The notes beneath the pieces were generated by a model. That model searched no databases and was not told the origin of the DNA. It saw only the letters and a list, made by a program, of their open reading frames with translations. From positions 1 through 55,167 of the forward strand of contig PHBP01000013.1 of the NCBI GenBank assembly GCA_002842035.1: a stretch of DNA of 55,167 nt, written 5' to 3'. Position 1 is the first letter of the stretch, and each line of letters opens with the position of its first letter. The position numbers and the translations under genes are program-made. This stretch comes from Candidatus Cloacimonetes bacterium HGW-Cloacimonetes-2 (GTDB taxonomy: Bacteria; Cloacimonadota; Cloacimonadia; Cloacimonadales; Cloacimonadaceae). Shown in pieces: positions 25,674-34,294 of this stretch.

Positions 25674-25701
25674 CTTTTACGGAGGCATAGCTAAATGTCA
25701 A
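25674..25701 (-). promoter_or_regulatory. Candidate promoter of the nuoE operon
   Basis: On the minus strand TTGACA (25701-25696), a 16-bp spacer and TAAAAG (25679-25674). The -35 box is perfect; the -10 box is weak. A start near 25667 would place the hairpin at the very 5' end of the mRNA. Confidence 0.35.
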
Positions 25702-25729
25702 TCAAAAAAAGCCATTGATTCCAGCCTTT

Positions 25730-25850
25730 CCCGCCCTCTTTCAATGAAACAATGCTAAGACCTTGCAAGACAGCTATATCATACTTGCTCATGCAGGATT
25801 CAAGCAGGATAGAAGCAGGGTAGAAGCAGGAAGCCAAGCAGCAAGAATGG
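25730..25850 (+). repeat. 99-bp direct repeat, left copy, with family 2 tail
   Basis: 25730-25828 is identical to 34295-34393 except for one base (C at 25790, T at 34355). The two copies are direct and bracket the seven-gene unknown cluster, 8466 bp apart. The end contains GGATTCAAGCAGG, the tail shared with family 2 copies A and C, followed by near-repeats of TAGAAGCAGG. Confidence 0.95.
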
Positions 25851-25855
25851 ACAAC

Positions 25856-26716
25856 CTAAAGACCATATGACAAAGTGAAGATCATCCAGACAACGACTAA
25901 GCCAAAGCCAATCAAAGCCCGAATACCTGCTCCATTTGCCATCTTGGGGCGAGAATCACGCCAGGCTATATAGAGGACCAGTCCGATAAGCGGAACAAAG
26001 AAGCATATCACTCCCAGAAAACAACCCATGCTTTCTTCAGATGAATTGGGCTGGTCTGTCCGGGGATTATGGTGTTGATTAAAGGAAGCTGGAGCGGGAG
26101 GAATCCTATCGTACTGATTGGGTTGCAACACCTTGGGACTAGCTGCGCCAGCCCGCAGCATCAGCTTGATCTCCGGGAATTCCACATAGTCTTCCGCAAT
26201 CTTGCCCTCATTGTCCCGGATATTGGGGTCTGCCCCCATATCGGTGAGCTTTTTGATGCGGTTGATTGCCAATGCACCATTTTCGGGATAGTTGTCCACC
26301 CACTTTGCCAATGCCATCAGGATAGTAAAGCCCAGATCGCCGAACTTGGTGTTGAAGTTATTGATTCTGGCCAGCAAGTTATAGAAGATATGATCGCTCT
26401 TGCCCAGGAGCACGAACGTGTTCGCGATAGATTCCTCGTCTGCACCCAGGCTCAGAAAGTAGTCCACGACTTCCTTGTTGTCCAAGTGCACTGCCAATTC
26501 GAAAGGCGACCAGTCGTCTTCGTTCCCGTCTAAAACGTAAGCACCGTTTTCGACCAATAAGCGTATAACCGAGACGTTTCCCGCTTCGACTGCCTTGAGC
26601 AGCAGCTCTGTGCCCAGGTCTCCATCCAGTGCTATTTGATTGTTCTTTAGTATCTTAAAGACCAGTGACGAGTTCTGCTCTTCAATCGCAGCCAGTAATT
26701 GCTCTTCCGGATTCAT
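25856..26716 (-). CDS. Ankyrin-repeat membrane protein, last gene of the SPFH cluster
   Basis: This 286-residue protein has degenerate ankyrin repeats over residues of about 1-190 (GTELLLKAVEAGNVSVIRLL, SPFELAVHLDNKEVVDYFLS, IKKLTDMGADPNIRDNEGK), then a Pro/Asn/Gln-rich linker. The C-terminal tail has two membrane helices (MGCFLGVICFFVPLIGLVLYI and IGFGLVVVWMIFTLSYGL) around a short loop. Ankyrin repeats mediate protein contacts; facing the cytoplasm they could tether partners to the membrane. It is the last gene of a seven-gene minus-strand cluster. Function unknown. Confidence 0.75.
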   Translation of the reverse strand: MNPEEQLLAAIEEQNSSLVFKILKNNQIALDGDLGTELLLKAVEAGNVSVIRLLVENGAYVLDGNEDDWSPFELAVHLDNKEVVDYFLSLGADEESIANTFVLLGKSDHIFYNLLARINNFNTKFGDLGFTILMALAKWVDNYPENGALAINRIKKLTDMGADPNIRDNEGKIAEDYVEFPEIKLMLRAGAASPKVLQPNQYDRIPPAPASFNQHHNPRTDQPNSSEESMGCFLGVICFFVPLIGLVLYIAWRDSRPKMANGAGIRALIGFGLVVVWMIFTLSYGL

Positions 26717-26760
26717 AATTTCTCCTCAATGTGGGTTTTCTACGGTATTATGCCCATTGC

Positions 26761-26789
26761 GGGACCGGGGCTATAGCCGGGCCGGTCCC
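26761..26789 (-). other. GC-rich nested hairpin inside the SPFH cluster
   Basis: GGGACCGG (26761-26768) pairs with CCGGTCCC (26782-26789), and the loop contains the palindrome GGCTATAGCC. It lies in the 102-bp gap between the bactofilin-like and ankyrin genes, the only sizeable gap in the cluster. No T run follows on either strand, so it is more likely an RNA processing or expression-step element than a terminator. Confidence 0.6.
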
Positions 26790-26818
26790 GGCAAAAGGTT
26801 TACATTACAATGCTTTGC

Positions 26819-27787
26819 TTATTGAAAACTGCCTTTGATCTCCTCTAGGCTGAAGCTACCGCTCATAGTGGTGATCTGGATTCTGCCATCCAGGATATCA
26901 AAGAAGAACTCATAGAGGTTTTCCGGCTTGAGGGCTGCATTACCGCCTGAACCTAGCTCGTAGGTCTTGAGAAGCTGTCCGCCCAGACTTGCCGCATTGA
27001 GCAGGAAGTGGTTTTCCAGTTTGTCCAGATCGACCAAATCCGCTGCCAGGATCTTTCCGGCTACCGAGAAGCTATTGACCAAATGAGTATTCATATTGTC
27101 GTCCACCAAGACGGTTCTCTGACCTTCGTTTGCCACATCCAGCTTTATTTTACCGGTGTTTTCCTTTTCGGGATTCTTCTTGTAAAGCGAGCCCAAATCT
27201 GCCAAGGACAGGTTATAAAACTCCGTCCCGGGGATCAATGAGGGTGGCTCCACCGAGAAAGCGGATGGGTATAGCAGATAGTTCACGTGCCCGGCATTGA
27301 TCACAGGGCTGTTGAAGGTTCCCGCGATACATCCTGTAAGATTGAGCGACTTGGAAGCAAAAACACCCCCGATTACCACACAATGCTCGAGCTGTATCTC
27401 CTCTGCAAAGATACTTCCTGCTACATAGGCATTTCTCAATTTTACGGTTTTGGCGTTGATGTCTGCGCCAAAAATCAGCTTGACTCCGGGAGCGAGGCAT
27501 ATGATGGATTGTGCGCAACCGACAGCTTTGTAGAATTTTATCGTAGCTTTGGCATCGCTCAAAAGGTGTAAATCCTGATGAGCATAGACCGCTCCGTGAA
27601 ACTCTGCCGGTCCACTCTTGATCTCCAGTTTATTGGCAAAGACTGCGCCTTCAATGACGACATTCTCCTGGATCGAGATGTTTCTGCTAAGCTCCTTGGT
27701 GACTTGGGGAAGGATGCTGGATTTGACCAGATTGTCTTGCAGATTTAAGCTGTCTGTACCTATTCTGATTTCTTTTAGTTCTTTCAT
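26819..27787 (-). CDS. Bactofilin-like polymer-forming beta-helix protein
   Basis: This 322-residue protein, behind TAGGAGGATCAA, has repeated short turns with the spacing of a right-handed beta-helix: NVVIEGAVFANKLEIKSG, EFHGAVYAHQDLHL, VKLIFGADINAKTVKL, AYVAGSIFAEEIQLEHC, VIGGVFASKSLNL. The VIEGxVxA pattern and the layered order are like bactofilins, which polymerise into cytoskeletal sheets, though the protein is longer than classical bactofilins. A C-terminal globular part of about 110 residues follows. It could build a scaffold for the cluster's assembly. The bactofilin link is by pattern only. Confidence 0.65.
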   Translation of the reverse strand: MKELKEIRIGTDSLNLQDNLVKSSILPQVTKELSRNISIQENVVIEGAVFANKLEIKSGPAEFHGAVYAHQDLHLLSDAKATIKFYKAVGCAQSIICLAPGVKLIFGADINAKTVKLRNAYVAGSIFAEEIQLEHCVVIGGVFASKSLNLTGCIAGTFNSPVINAGHVNYLLYPSAFSVEPPSLIPGTEFYNLSLADLGSLYKKNPEKENTGKIKLDVANEGQRTVLVDDNMNTHLVNSFSVAGKILAADLVDLDKLENHFLLNAASLGGQLLKTYELGSGGNAALKPENLYEFFFDILDGRIQITTMSGSFSLEEIKGSFQ

Positions 27788-27799
27788 TTGATCCTCCTA

Positions 27800-28855
27800 T
27801 TAGTTCGATATGGGTACTGCTGCCGGTGATGCTTGCCATAGTGAGAACATCATATTCTTGATTCGGTTGATGTCCTCTCCGGTTCTACTGCTATAAGTAT
27901 CATTGACGAGCTTGAGATACTCCTGCTCGATCAGCTTGTGATCTGGTCCTTTGTTCTGCCCCCATTTCATAGATTTGGTCTTGTCCACAATTGCCTTGTG
28001 CACGCGCTCCTTTAGCTTCGGAGCAGCGTCGTCTGGGGTCAGGTATTCGGTTTCAGCAGTAGTACTTTGTAGCTGGTCTTTCTCTACAATTATCACCGGA
28101 AGATAAAGGTCTGTCTGTTCAGACAGCTTCTGGTTTTCCAGCACGTCCACGAGTTTTTGGCTTAGCTTTCTGTCTTCCATTATATGGGAATGAGCAGCAC
28201 CGAGCAGGGTGCCGACCTTGTTTCGTATCACAGATGATGCGATCATCATCTGTGTGTTGCCGATCTCACCTGCCTCAATCGCATAGGTAGTCGCTTGAGA
28301 GAGACTGCTTTGAAAGAGCAGCTTGTGCATAATCTCTCCTGAGAGATTGAAGCTGTTGCTATCCAAAGCCTGGATACGGCGTTGCAGTTCTTCATCGAGA
28401 TTGCGAAACAAGTCCCTGTAGTGGCCTGCCAGCCGGGAATAGTCGCGCTCCATTACCTGCAGGATGTTTTCTGCGGCTTTCTTTTGCTCGATCATCAGGG
28501 CAAATTTTGAATTTACCTGATTGAGCAAGTCCGCAATCTGCTGGGTAATTTCAGAGCTTACAAGGCTGAAAAAGCCATCAGTGACGTGTTTTCCGACCTC
28601 GTGGGAGGAATCCTTAATGGATTGCACCTGTGCGGCTTTCATAGCTATCACGGCACCTTTGAGCATACCTATCTGCTCGTCGCAAGCACCAACGCTGTGG
28701 TCAAAGGGATTGGTATCGACCAGCACATCAACATCAATGGGCTCCGTGTGGGTGTAAGAAATCGTATGAGAGCCACCGTTTTGAGATGCGGGATAGCTCG
28801 CATTGACAGAGCCCCGGATAGTCAGAGTGAAGTGGTAATTCTGACGGTAACTCAT
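27800..28855 (-). CDS. Helical protein of unknown function, paralogue of the next upstream gene
   Basis: This 351-residue protein has a beta-rich N-terminal 60 residues (NYHFTLTIRGSVNASYPASQ) and a long helical body. A core segment, MERDYSRLAGHYRDLFRNLD with LQRRIQALD after it, matches MERDYHMICGRYKKLFRSLD with LQQRVFELD in the protein encoded at 28852-29784. The two are paralogues placed in tandem with an ATGA overlap. No enzyme motif, signal peptide or membrane helix is visible. I do not recognise the family. Confidence 0.7.
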   Translation of the reverse strand: MSYRQNYHFTLTIRGSVNASYPASQNGGSHTISYTHTEPIDVDVLVDTNPFDHSVGACDEQIGMLKGAVIAMKAAQVQSIKDSSHEVGKHVTDGFFSLVSSEITQQIADLLNQVNSKFALMIEQKKAAENILQVMERDYSRLAGHYRDLFRNLDEELQRRIQALDSNSFNLSGEIMHKLLFQSSLSQATTYAIEAGEIGNTQMMIASSVIRNKVGTLLGAAHSHIMEDRKLSQKLVDVLENQKLSEQTDLYLPVIIVEKDQLQSTTAETEYLTPDDAAPKLKERVHKAIVDKTKSMKWGQNKGPDHKLIEQEYLKLVNDTYSSRTGEDINRIKNMMFSLWQASPAAVPISN

Positions 28856-29784
28856 ATATCTTTCCTAACCGGACTGTGCCAGTTGTTTGAGTTTGCCAGC
28901 TTCATCATCTCGGCTTGGATTCTGGGTGCCAGATTGTTTTGGAATCCCATAGCCTCCAGCTCTCTGAGGATCTTGGCTTTCTCATCGTGAGTGATGTTTT
29001 GCCATTTCCAGGTATCGACCAGCCCCGTAACAGCCTGTTGTATTTTACTTGCCGCCGAGGAGAGATTGCCGCTAAAGTGAGGAGTGTTTACCTCAGTATA
29101 GCTGCCAAAGCCGCTCACAGCCTCAAGCTCTGAGTAAAGCACGGGGATCGATACACATTGGGTATCCCGGATACTCTCTTTATTCAAGCAGTAATTCAGC
29201 TTGGTGTTGATATTGGCTTGCTCTCGGAGATTAGCACTGATCGAGCCGATTAAGGTATCCGTGTTGGTGCGAACTTTTGCAGTAAGGGCAAACTGGCCCA
29301 GAGGAACAATCTCGCCTTGGTTCATTATAAAGCCGGAACCGCTGTTACGAAGCCTCCCAATCAGATTTGGGTAGTGCTTGGTTGCTAGGTCAGAAGGCAT
29401 CTTGTCCAGCTCAAAGACTCTCTGTTGCAGAGATTTATCCAGCGATCTAAAGAGCTTTTTGTACCTACCGCAGATCATATGATAATCACGCTCCATCTGC
29501 CGTTTGATCGCATCCAGAGCTATCGCCAGCTGCCTCAGAGTCATCAGCTTGGCTGTTGCGGCACTCTGTAGATGAGCAGCTTTTTGGCTGATCTGCGAGC
29601 GTATCAGCAGGAAGAAGCCGTTATCAAGCTTGTTGCAGACCTGCCTGGCAGCTTCCTCTTCCGCCGCTACAACAGCAGTCTCCATTGCCACAACTGCTTT
29701 TGATACACCGTTTACTCCGTTTGACACAACCGTGAGGCTCTGTGCCATTGGGTGAGTATCGACTGTAAAGCTGTAGTTAGCCAC
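28852..29784 (-). CDS. Helical protein of unknown function, paralogue of the following gene
   Basis: This 310-residue protein starts with GTG at 29784 behind AAGGAGG; the G is shared with the TAG stop of the upstream gene. It has a short beta-like N-terminus (NYSFTVDTHPMAQSLTVV), then mostly amphipathic helices, with the core MERDYHMICGRYKKLFRSLD shared with the downstream paralogue. It contains no recognised catalytic motif. Tight coupling on both sides (1 bp and ATGA) implies a fixed stoichiometry with its neighbours. Confidence 0.7.
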   Translation of the reverse strand: MANYSFTVDTHPMAQSLTVVSNGVNGVSKAVVAMETAVVAAEEEAARQVCNKLDNGFFLLIRSQISQKAAHLQSAATAKLMTLRQLAIALDAIKRQMERDYHMICGRYKKLFRSLDKSLQQRVFELDKMPSDLATKHYPNLIGRLRNSGSGFIMNQGEIVPLGQFALTAKVRTNTDTLIGSISANLREQANINTKLNYCLNKESIRDTQCVSIPVLYSELEAVSGFGSYTEVNTPHFSGNLSSAASKIQQAVTGLVDTWKWQNITHDEKAKILRELEAMGFQNNLAPRIQAEMMKLANSNNWHSPVRKDI

Positions 29785-32108
29785 TAATCCTCCTTCGCAA
29801 TCTCTGCAACAACTCCAGCCTTCTCAAGCTCGTTGAAGAGCTCGATAGCATCTTCCAAAGACCATCCAAAGACCAGGTTTACAGGGGTTGTGGAGCATAG
29901 CTCACGTGCTTCATCCACAGATATCTCGAGTAGCTCGCTGATTGTGAAGAGAGCAGTCTCGGCTTTATCTCCCAGATTGTTAAGTACTACCGCGTAAGAA
30001 GCTTGTCCAGCAGGGAGTGGCTTAGCGGGAGGAGCAGCTTTCTGAGGAGAAGTCTGAGGAGCTGGAGCAGGTCCAGGGGAGCTTGGCTCGCTGTCAGGAG
30101 GAGCAGGAGGCTCGGGTGTCTGTACCACGTCAGGACTCTCAATAGCTTGAGGTGGGATGGTAAGATCCCCTGAAGGTTTCGCCACCTCTTCCTCTACTAT
30201 GTCATCATTATCCAAGCTCTTCAGTGCTTCATCCGCCATCTGGATGAGGTTCATAGTAAAGTCTTCATAGGCCTTGGGCTCGATCTTGGGCTCCGGAGGA
30301 ATATCAGAAAGAGTAGCAAAGTGAGCACCTGCTCCGATCAAGCCCTTACGTCTGGGCTCAATATCCTGGAGATTGTCACTGGCAAGTGCCATTTGATGCA
30401 CTTCTTTATCTCTCAGAGAGGCTTCAAAGTACTCAATAAAGCCAAACTTCTCTGCTTGTGCATCGATATCTTCCTTGAGCCTATCCATATAATCCATAAA
30501 GTCCTCTTGTTGCTGCATAAACTGATTACCCTGCAGCTCAAAAGTAGCCAGAGTTTCTGCCTGATTACTCTTTGCCTGGACCTTGGAAGAATCCAGCTTG
30601 CCGGATTCACCCATCTGCTTTTCTGTTTCTTGCAAAGCTTTCAGAGTATTGAGCGATGAAGAATACTCCGCGAAAGTCTCTCTCATTCTATTGATCAGGT
30701 CGTTGCTCTCGGCCCGGTTTCGCCCATAAAAGTCTTCAGTATCCCGATGCCATTGATTCAGATAATCCAGCTTTTGATCTTTGATATGGTTATAGATCTT
30801 AAGCCGCTCTATTCGAGTCTCTTCCATCAGGTTTGAGATCACCGGCATCAGCACTTCTTCGTGAATCTGATGCACACCAAAGGGGAAAGAAGAACGTGAG
30901 TTATCATCAGCTACCCAGTTCTGAGAGAACAGGTCATAGCGCATCCGCGAGCTGGGATTCATCACAAAAGGCGTGTAATCGCCCACTGAATCCTGAAAGT
31001 TAAAATCTGTAGTCCTGATCCGCTCGATCTCGTCAGCTTCCAAAAGCGGTGAATAGTGATTGAAAGACGTTCTAAGCGTATTCATAAAGATTGCGTTGGA
31101 GTACTGCAAGACCTTGTTTGAACAGCTTACTTTCATCTGCGTTAGGATCTGTGCTGATTCAGCCAGTTGCGCCATCAGACCTTTAAAGAACTCGATGAAT
31201 TCCCCGGAGCTATCGTCCAGCCCTTTCTTCATATCGTTCAGCTTTTCAAAAGCCTCGATATTACTGTTATGTGCCTGCAGGTCAAAGATCTGGCAGACTG
31301 GAGCATTACCTGTATCGGTAGTGCCGTGCTTCTTGAGAAAAGCCATCTCTGGGCTCTCCGGCGTGATGATCGGCAGGCTCACGGAGACCCGATTAACATC
31401 TCTAAGCATAAAGCCCAGATTCCGCATATGCCTGTCAATTGCCCCCATAAAGTCATAAAGCGGAGCTTCCTGCATCGAGGTGGAGTATTCAGAAGTATCT
31501 ACCATCTCCACATCCTCGGATGATTCCACCAAAGGCACATTCTCGATCAAGCTCTTGAGCTCGACAACGTTTTCCTTGATAGATTCCGGCTGTTTCAGCG
31601 AGGATAGCGTAAAGCCCAGATCAGGCACCGACCCCGTAAAATCCAGCACAAAGTTCTTATCTTCAAACGGAATATGAGATGCCACAGGGACATAAACCAC
31701 TCCCAGCTTGTTGACCTTGTAATCTCTGCGGATATTGGAGTGTGATCTCTTCAGCTCGTTGATCTGCTGTTTCTTCTGGTTTGTCGCGTTGTTTGCCTCG
31801 TCTATGAAACGTGCCAATTGTGGCTTTAGCGAGTTACTCACCCAGATCAGGATACCAATCCCGACCAGCACAATACAGGTCAGATAGCCGATCAGAGTCA
31901 TCGTCTTGATCTTTTGTTCCTGCCGGGCAATCTCAGCCGGATAATCAGTCTCCATCGATCTCAGCTCATTCTCTGCCTTTTGGATCAGACTTTCCAGTTC
32001 CATTTCCTCGTGAACGATCTTCTCCGCAGCTTGTTTGTAATAGTTAAATAAGACTTTAGCTTGGTCTTGATACAGGTTCTTTGAATCCCTAAAGATTAAT
32101 CCACTCAT
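29784..32108 (-). CDS. Coiled-coil membrane protein with L7/L12-like C-terminal domain
   Basis: This 774-residue protein has an N-terminal coiled coil (about 20-70), one membrane helix (TLIGYLTCIVLVGIGILIWV, about 73-93), then long coiled-coil and mixed regions. A Pro/Ala-rich linker (about 660-700) leads to a C-terminal domain of about 70 residues: YAVVLNNLGDKAETALFTIS and ISVDEARELCSTTPVNLVFG. The alternation VVL..AG.., LGL.EAK.LV...P, LE.AG....V is that of the ribosomal L7/L12 C-terminal fold, which in ribosomes binds GTPases. Here it might bind a GTPase or another partner at the membrane. Four bases separate it from the upstream gene. Function unknown. Confidence 0.72.
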   Translation of the reverse strand: MSGLIFRDSKNLYQDQAKVLFNYYKQAAEKIVHEEMELESLIQKAENELRSMETDYPAEIARQEQKIKTMTLIGYLTCIVLVGIGILIWVSNSLKPQLARFIDEANNATNQKKQQINELKRSHSNIRRDYKVNKLGVVYVPVASHIPFEDKNFVLDFTGSVPDLGFTLSSLKQPESIKENVVELKSLIENVPLVESSEDVEMVDTSEYSTSMQEAPLYDFMGAIDRHMRNLGFMLRDVNRVSVSLPIITPESPEMAFLKKHGTTDTGNAPVCQIFDLQAHNSNIEAFEKLNDMKKGLDDSSGEFIEFFKGLMAQLAESAQILTQMKVSCSNKVLQYSNAIFMNTLRTSFNHYSPLLEADEIERIRTTDFNFQDSVGDYTPFVMNPSSRMRYDLFSQNWVADDNSRSSFPFGVHQIHEEVLMPVISNLMEETRIERLKIYNHIKDQKLDYLNQWHRDTEDFYGRNRAESNDLINRMRETFAEYSSSLNTLKALQETEKQMGESGKLDSSKVQAKSNQAETLATFELQGNQFMQQQEDFMDYMDRLKEDIDAQAEKFGFIEYFEASLRDKEVHQMALASDNLQDIEPRRKGLIGAGAHFATLSDIPPEPKIEPKAYEDFTMNLIQMADEALKSLDNDDIVEEEVAKPSGDLTIPPQAIESPDVVQTPEPPAPPDSEPSSPGPAPAPQTSPQKAAPPAKPLPAGQASYAVVLNNLGDKAETALFTISELLEISVDEARELCSTTPVNLVFGWSLEDAIELFNELEKAGVVAEIAKED

Positions 32109-32112
32109 TTCA

Positions 32113-32850
32113 TTACTCCATTCCGTTACTTGCGCGATACAGCTTTCTCTGTGTGATCAGCAGACTCAGACCTTCCACGATCCCGCGGACAGTCTCATCA
32201 TTTGACCTACCACCCATACTAATTGCCGGAGAGATCAAGCTTCCGATCAGCCTGATTTGATCCAGTATCTTCTTTTCCAGTTCCTGTGCCTGAGGATCTG
32301 CACACGGGCTGATGAATCTCAGCTCCTCGGCAAGTGACTTTATCTTTTCCATAATAGCTTCTCTTAGAGGATCATCAGCGGGTATAGTCGCCAAGAGCTT
32401 GATTTCACTGCGAGCAGCCACCAGAAATAGCTCCTGATTACGCTCCGCCTCCTCGATTGTTCCCACGTGCACCGAACTCTTTGCTGCCAAGGTAAAGCCG
32501 ATCAGAGAGGCAAAACCAATCACAACGTGCCCCAGCAATTGCACCTTCATCGAGAGATGCCAGCGGTATCCCAGGAACATCCAAACGATAAAAATGATGC
32601 TTGCACCTGTGCAGACCACCATCCTGATCCCAATCGCCGGGATTCTCTGGTTAAACCCGTCAGGAGGAGGAAAGAGCAGATCTGTACTAAAGAAATTCAG
32701 GCCAAAGACAAAGGAGATCACCGCCCAATTCATCCAGGCAATACTGCTCCGATCCGATGGCGTCAGCACCAGGAATCCCGCCAGTATGATGATCTCTCCC
32801 AAGATTCCCAAGCCCAGATAGAGCGTGGAGATTTCTCTGTTTTTATCCAT
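32113..32850 (-). CDS. Four-TM membrane protein of unknown function
   Basis: The start is ATG at 32850, one base after the stop of the SPFH gene; a longer frame to 32946 overlaps that gene's zinc-ribbon coding and is not preferred. The 245-residue product has four membrane helices: TLYLGLGILGEIIILAGFLV, IAWMNWAVISFVFGLNFF, MVVCTGASIIFIVWMFLGY and GHVVIGFASLIGFTLAA. A cytoplasmic helical tail of about 110 residues ends in RSNDETVRGIVEGLSLLI. Its place directly behind the SPFH gene is reminiscent of the membrane partners YdjG/YdjH of the B. subtilis SPFH protein YdjI, though no sequence similarity can be shown here. Confidence 0.7.
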   Translation of the reverse strand: MDKNREISTLYLGLGILGEIIILAGFLVLTPSDRSSIAWMNWAVISFVFGLNFFSTDLLFPPPDGFNQRIPAIGIRMVVCTGASIIFIVWMFLGYRWHLSMKVQLLGHVVIGFASLIGFTLAAKSSVHVGTIEEAERNQELFLVAARSEIKLLATIPADDPLREAIMEKIKSLAEELRFISPCADPQAQELEKKILDQIRLIGSLISPAISMGGRSNDETVRGIVEGLSLLITQRKLYRASNGME

Positions 32851-32851
32851 A

Positions 32852-34024
32852 CTACACCAGCTTTTTCCCGCAGGAACTACAGAATTTAGACTTCCCGTCC
32901 CAAGCCGCACCGCAATTGCTGCAGGCATTACCTGCAGATTCTGCATTCTCGGTCATAAGCGGAGTGCCGCAGGCCACGCAACGCTTTGCATTCTCAGCAT
33001 TATCTGCTCCGCATTTGGGACACGCCAGATAAGGATCGCCGCAGAAAGGGCAGAATCTGGAAGTCACAGGGATTTTCTTGGAGCAATTGGAACAGAATAC
33101 TTCTTTGCGCTGGTGGCTCGGAGCAGCAACAGGAGCTGCCGGAGCAGCGGGTTGAGCACCCTGCCCATTGGGAGTCATCATCATTTCTCCCATCTTCCCG
33201 CCTCCGCTCAATCCGCCGGTCATCAACACCGCGCCCAGCAAACCAACATCCCCGCCTTTGGACAGGGCCTCTTTGGCTACATTGAACGACTGATCCTGCT
33301 GCCAGGTATATCCGGCAATATTCTGAGCGCTCTTTTGGCTCATTGCTTTGAGGATTTGCTGCCCATCAACTGTGCTTTGATCCAGATCGATCGACGTAAT
33401 GTAAAATCCGGTCAGCTTCATCCCAAACTGCTCCCAAAACTCCTCCATACTTACTCTCAGGAAGTTCGAAAGCTGGTCCAGATGAGCGCTTACAGTCTTG
33501 ATCCCAATGCCGTTGTTTTGGATATAAGAAAGGATCAGGCTCTTGGTCTTGGATTCCATCGCTCCCTGAAACTGATTGGTAAGCTGCCTGGAATCAAATT
33601 CCTGGATAGTGCCCACCAGTTTGACCAGAAACATCTCCGCGTTATCAACTCTCAAGCCATATCGGCCTTGTGAGAAAAGCGGCACCATAGCCTGATAATC
33701 AGGATCGTGATACCTAAAGGTGGAAGTCTGCCAATCGATATTCAGAGGCATTACCTTATTCACAAACCAGACCTCGGCAAAGAAGGGATTCTTACCACCA
33801 AACGGAATGCCGAAAAAATCTCTCAGAATAGGGAGATTCTCCGTGTTCAGGGTGTATTTTCCCGGTCCAAACTTGCCAATAATCCTGCCTTTGGAAAACA
33901 GGATGGCTTCTTGGGATTCGTAAACGATGAGTTGGGTGAACGTGCTTAGGTTTTGATGCGGAAATCTCCATGCAAAGACATTATTAGTCCCTGGAGCCCA
34001 AGAGACTACATCAATCAACGCCAT
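32852..34024 (-). CDS. SPFH-domain protein with three C-terminal zinc ribbons (YdjI-like)
   Basis: This 390-residue protein starts behind GGAGG and heads the cluster. It has no membrane helix. Residues of about 1-270 are an SPFH/band-7-type domain of the subgroup annotated as virion core protein-like or YdjI (LIVYESQEAILFSKGRIIG, FGPGKYTLNTENLPIL). A glycine-rich stretch and an Ala/Pro linker follow. Three zinc ribbons end the protein: CSNCSKKIPVTSRFCPFCG, CPKCGADNAENAKRCVACG and CSNCGAAWDGKSKFCSSCG. YdjI of B. subtilis is reported to work with membrane proteins and PspA in envelope stress. No PspA gene is in this cluster. Confidence 0.88.
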   Translation of the reverse strand: MALIDVVSWAPGTNNVFAWRFPHQNLSTFTQLIVYESQEAILFSKGRIIGKFGPGKYTLNTENLPILRDFFGIPFGGKNPFFAEVWFVNKVMPLNIDWQTSTFRYHDPDYQAMVPLFSQGRYGLRVDNAEMFLVKLVGTIQEFDSRQLTNQFQGAMESKTKSLILSYIQNNGIGIKTVSAHLDQLSNFLRVSMEEFWEQFGMKLTGFYITSIDLDQSTVDGQQILKAMSQKSAQNIAGYTWQQDQSFNVAKEALSKGGDVGLLGAVLMTGGLSGGGKMGEMMMTPNGQGAQPAAPAAPVAAPSHQRKEVFCSNCSKKIPVTSRFCPFCGDPYLACPKCGADNAENAKRCVACGTPLMTENAESAGNACSNCGAAWDGKSKFCSSCGKKLV

Positions 34025-34294
34025 AAAGCACCTCCTTTATATATTTTTACTATGTCAGCGCTATTCGGCTTTTGTTTTTGTAGTACACTCTCTGAATCTA
34101 TGCGCTCAGAAAGCACTGCCTGAATTTATCTTTGGCTGCTAGTATAGCCTACTACCAGTCTGTATATCTAATCTACTATCAATGCGTTGTGATTCATTCT
34201 TGGGATATCTTTGAACCAGAAAGCAGTTTCGTGACTTTATTCAAAACTGTCAATAAGAAATATAAAACGAATTTTTTCGCTTGGATCCCTGCCT
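34025..34294. other. Upstream region of the SPFH cluster, no gene
   Basis: This A+T-rich stretch of about 270 bp holds a minus-strand TTGACA at 34253-34248 facing the cluster, 224 bp from its first ATG. No clear -10 box or RNA gene is seen. Confidence 0.45.

Noticed and set aside
32851-32946. Longer start for the four-TM protein
   Set aside because: It would overlap the zinc-ribbon coding of the SPFH gene in another frame; ATG at 32850 directly after that gene's stop fits the packed cluster.
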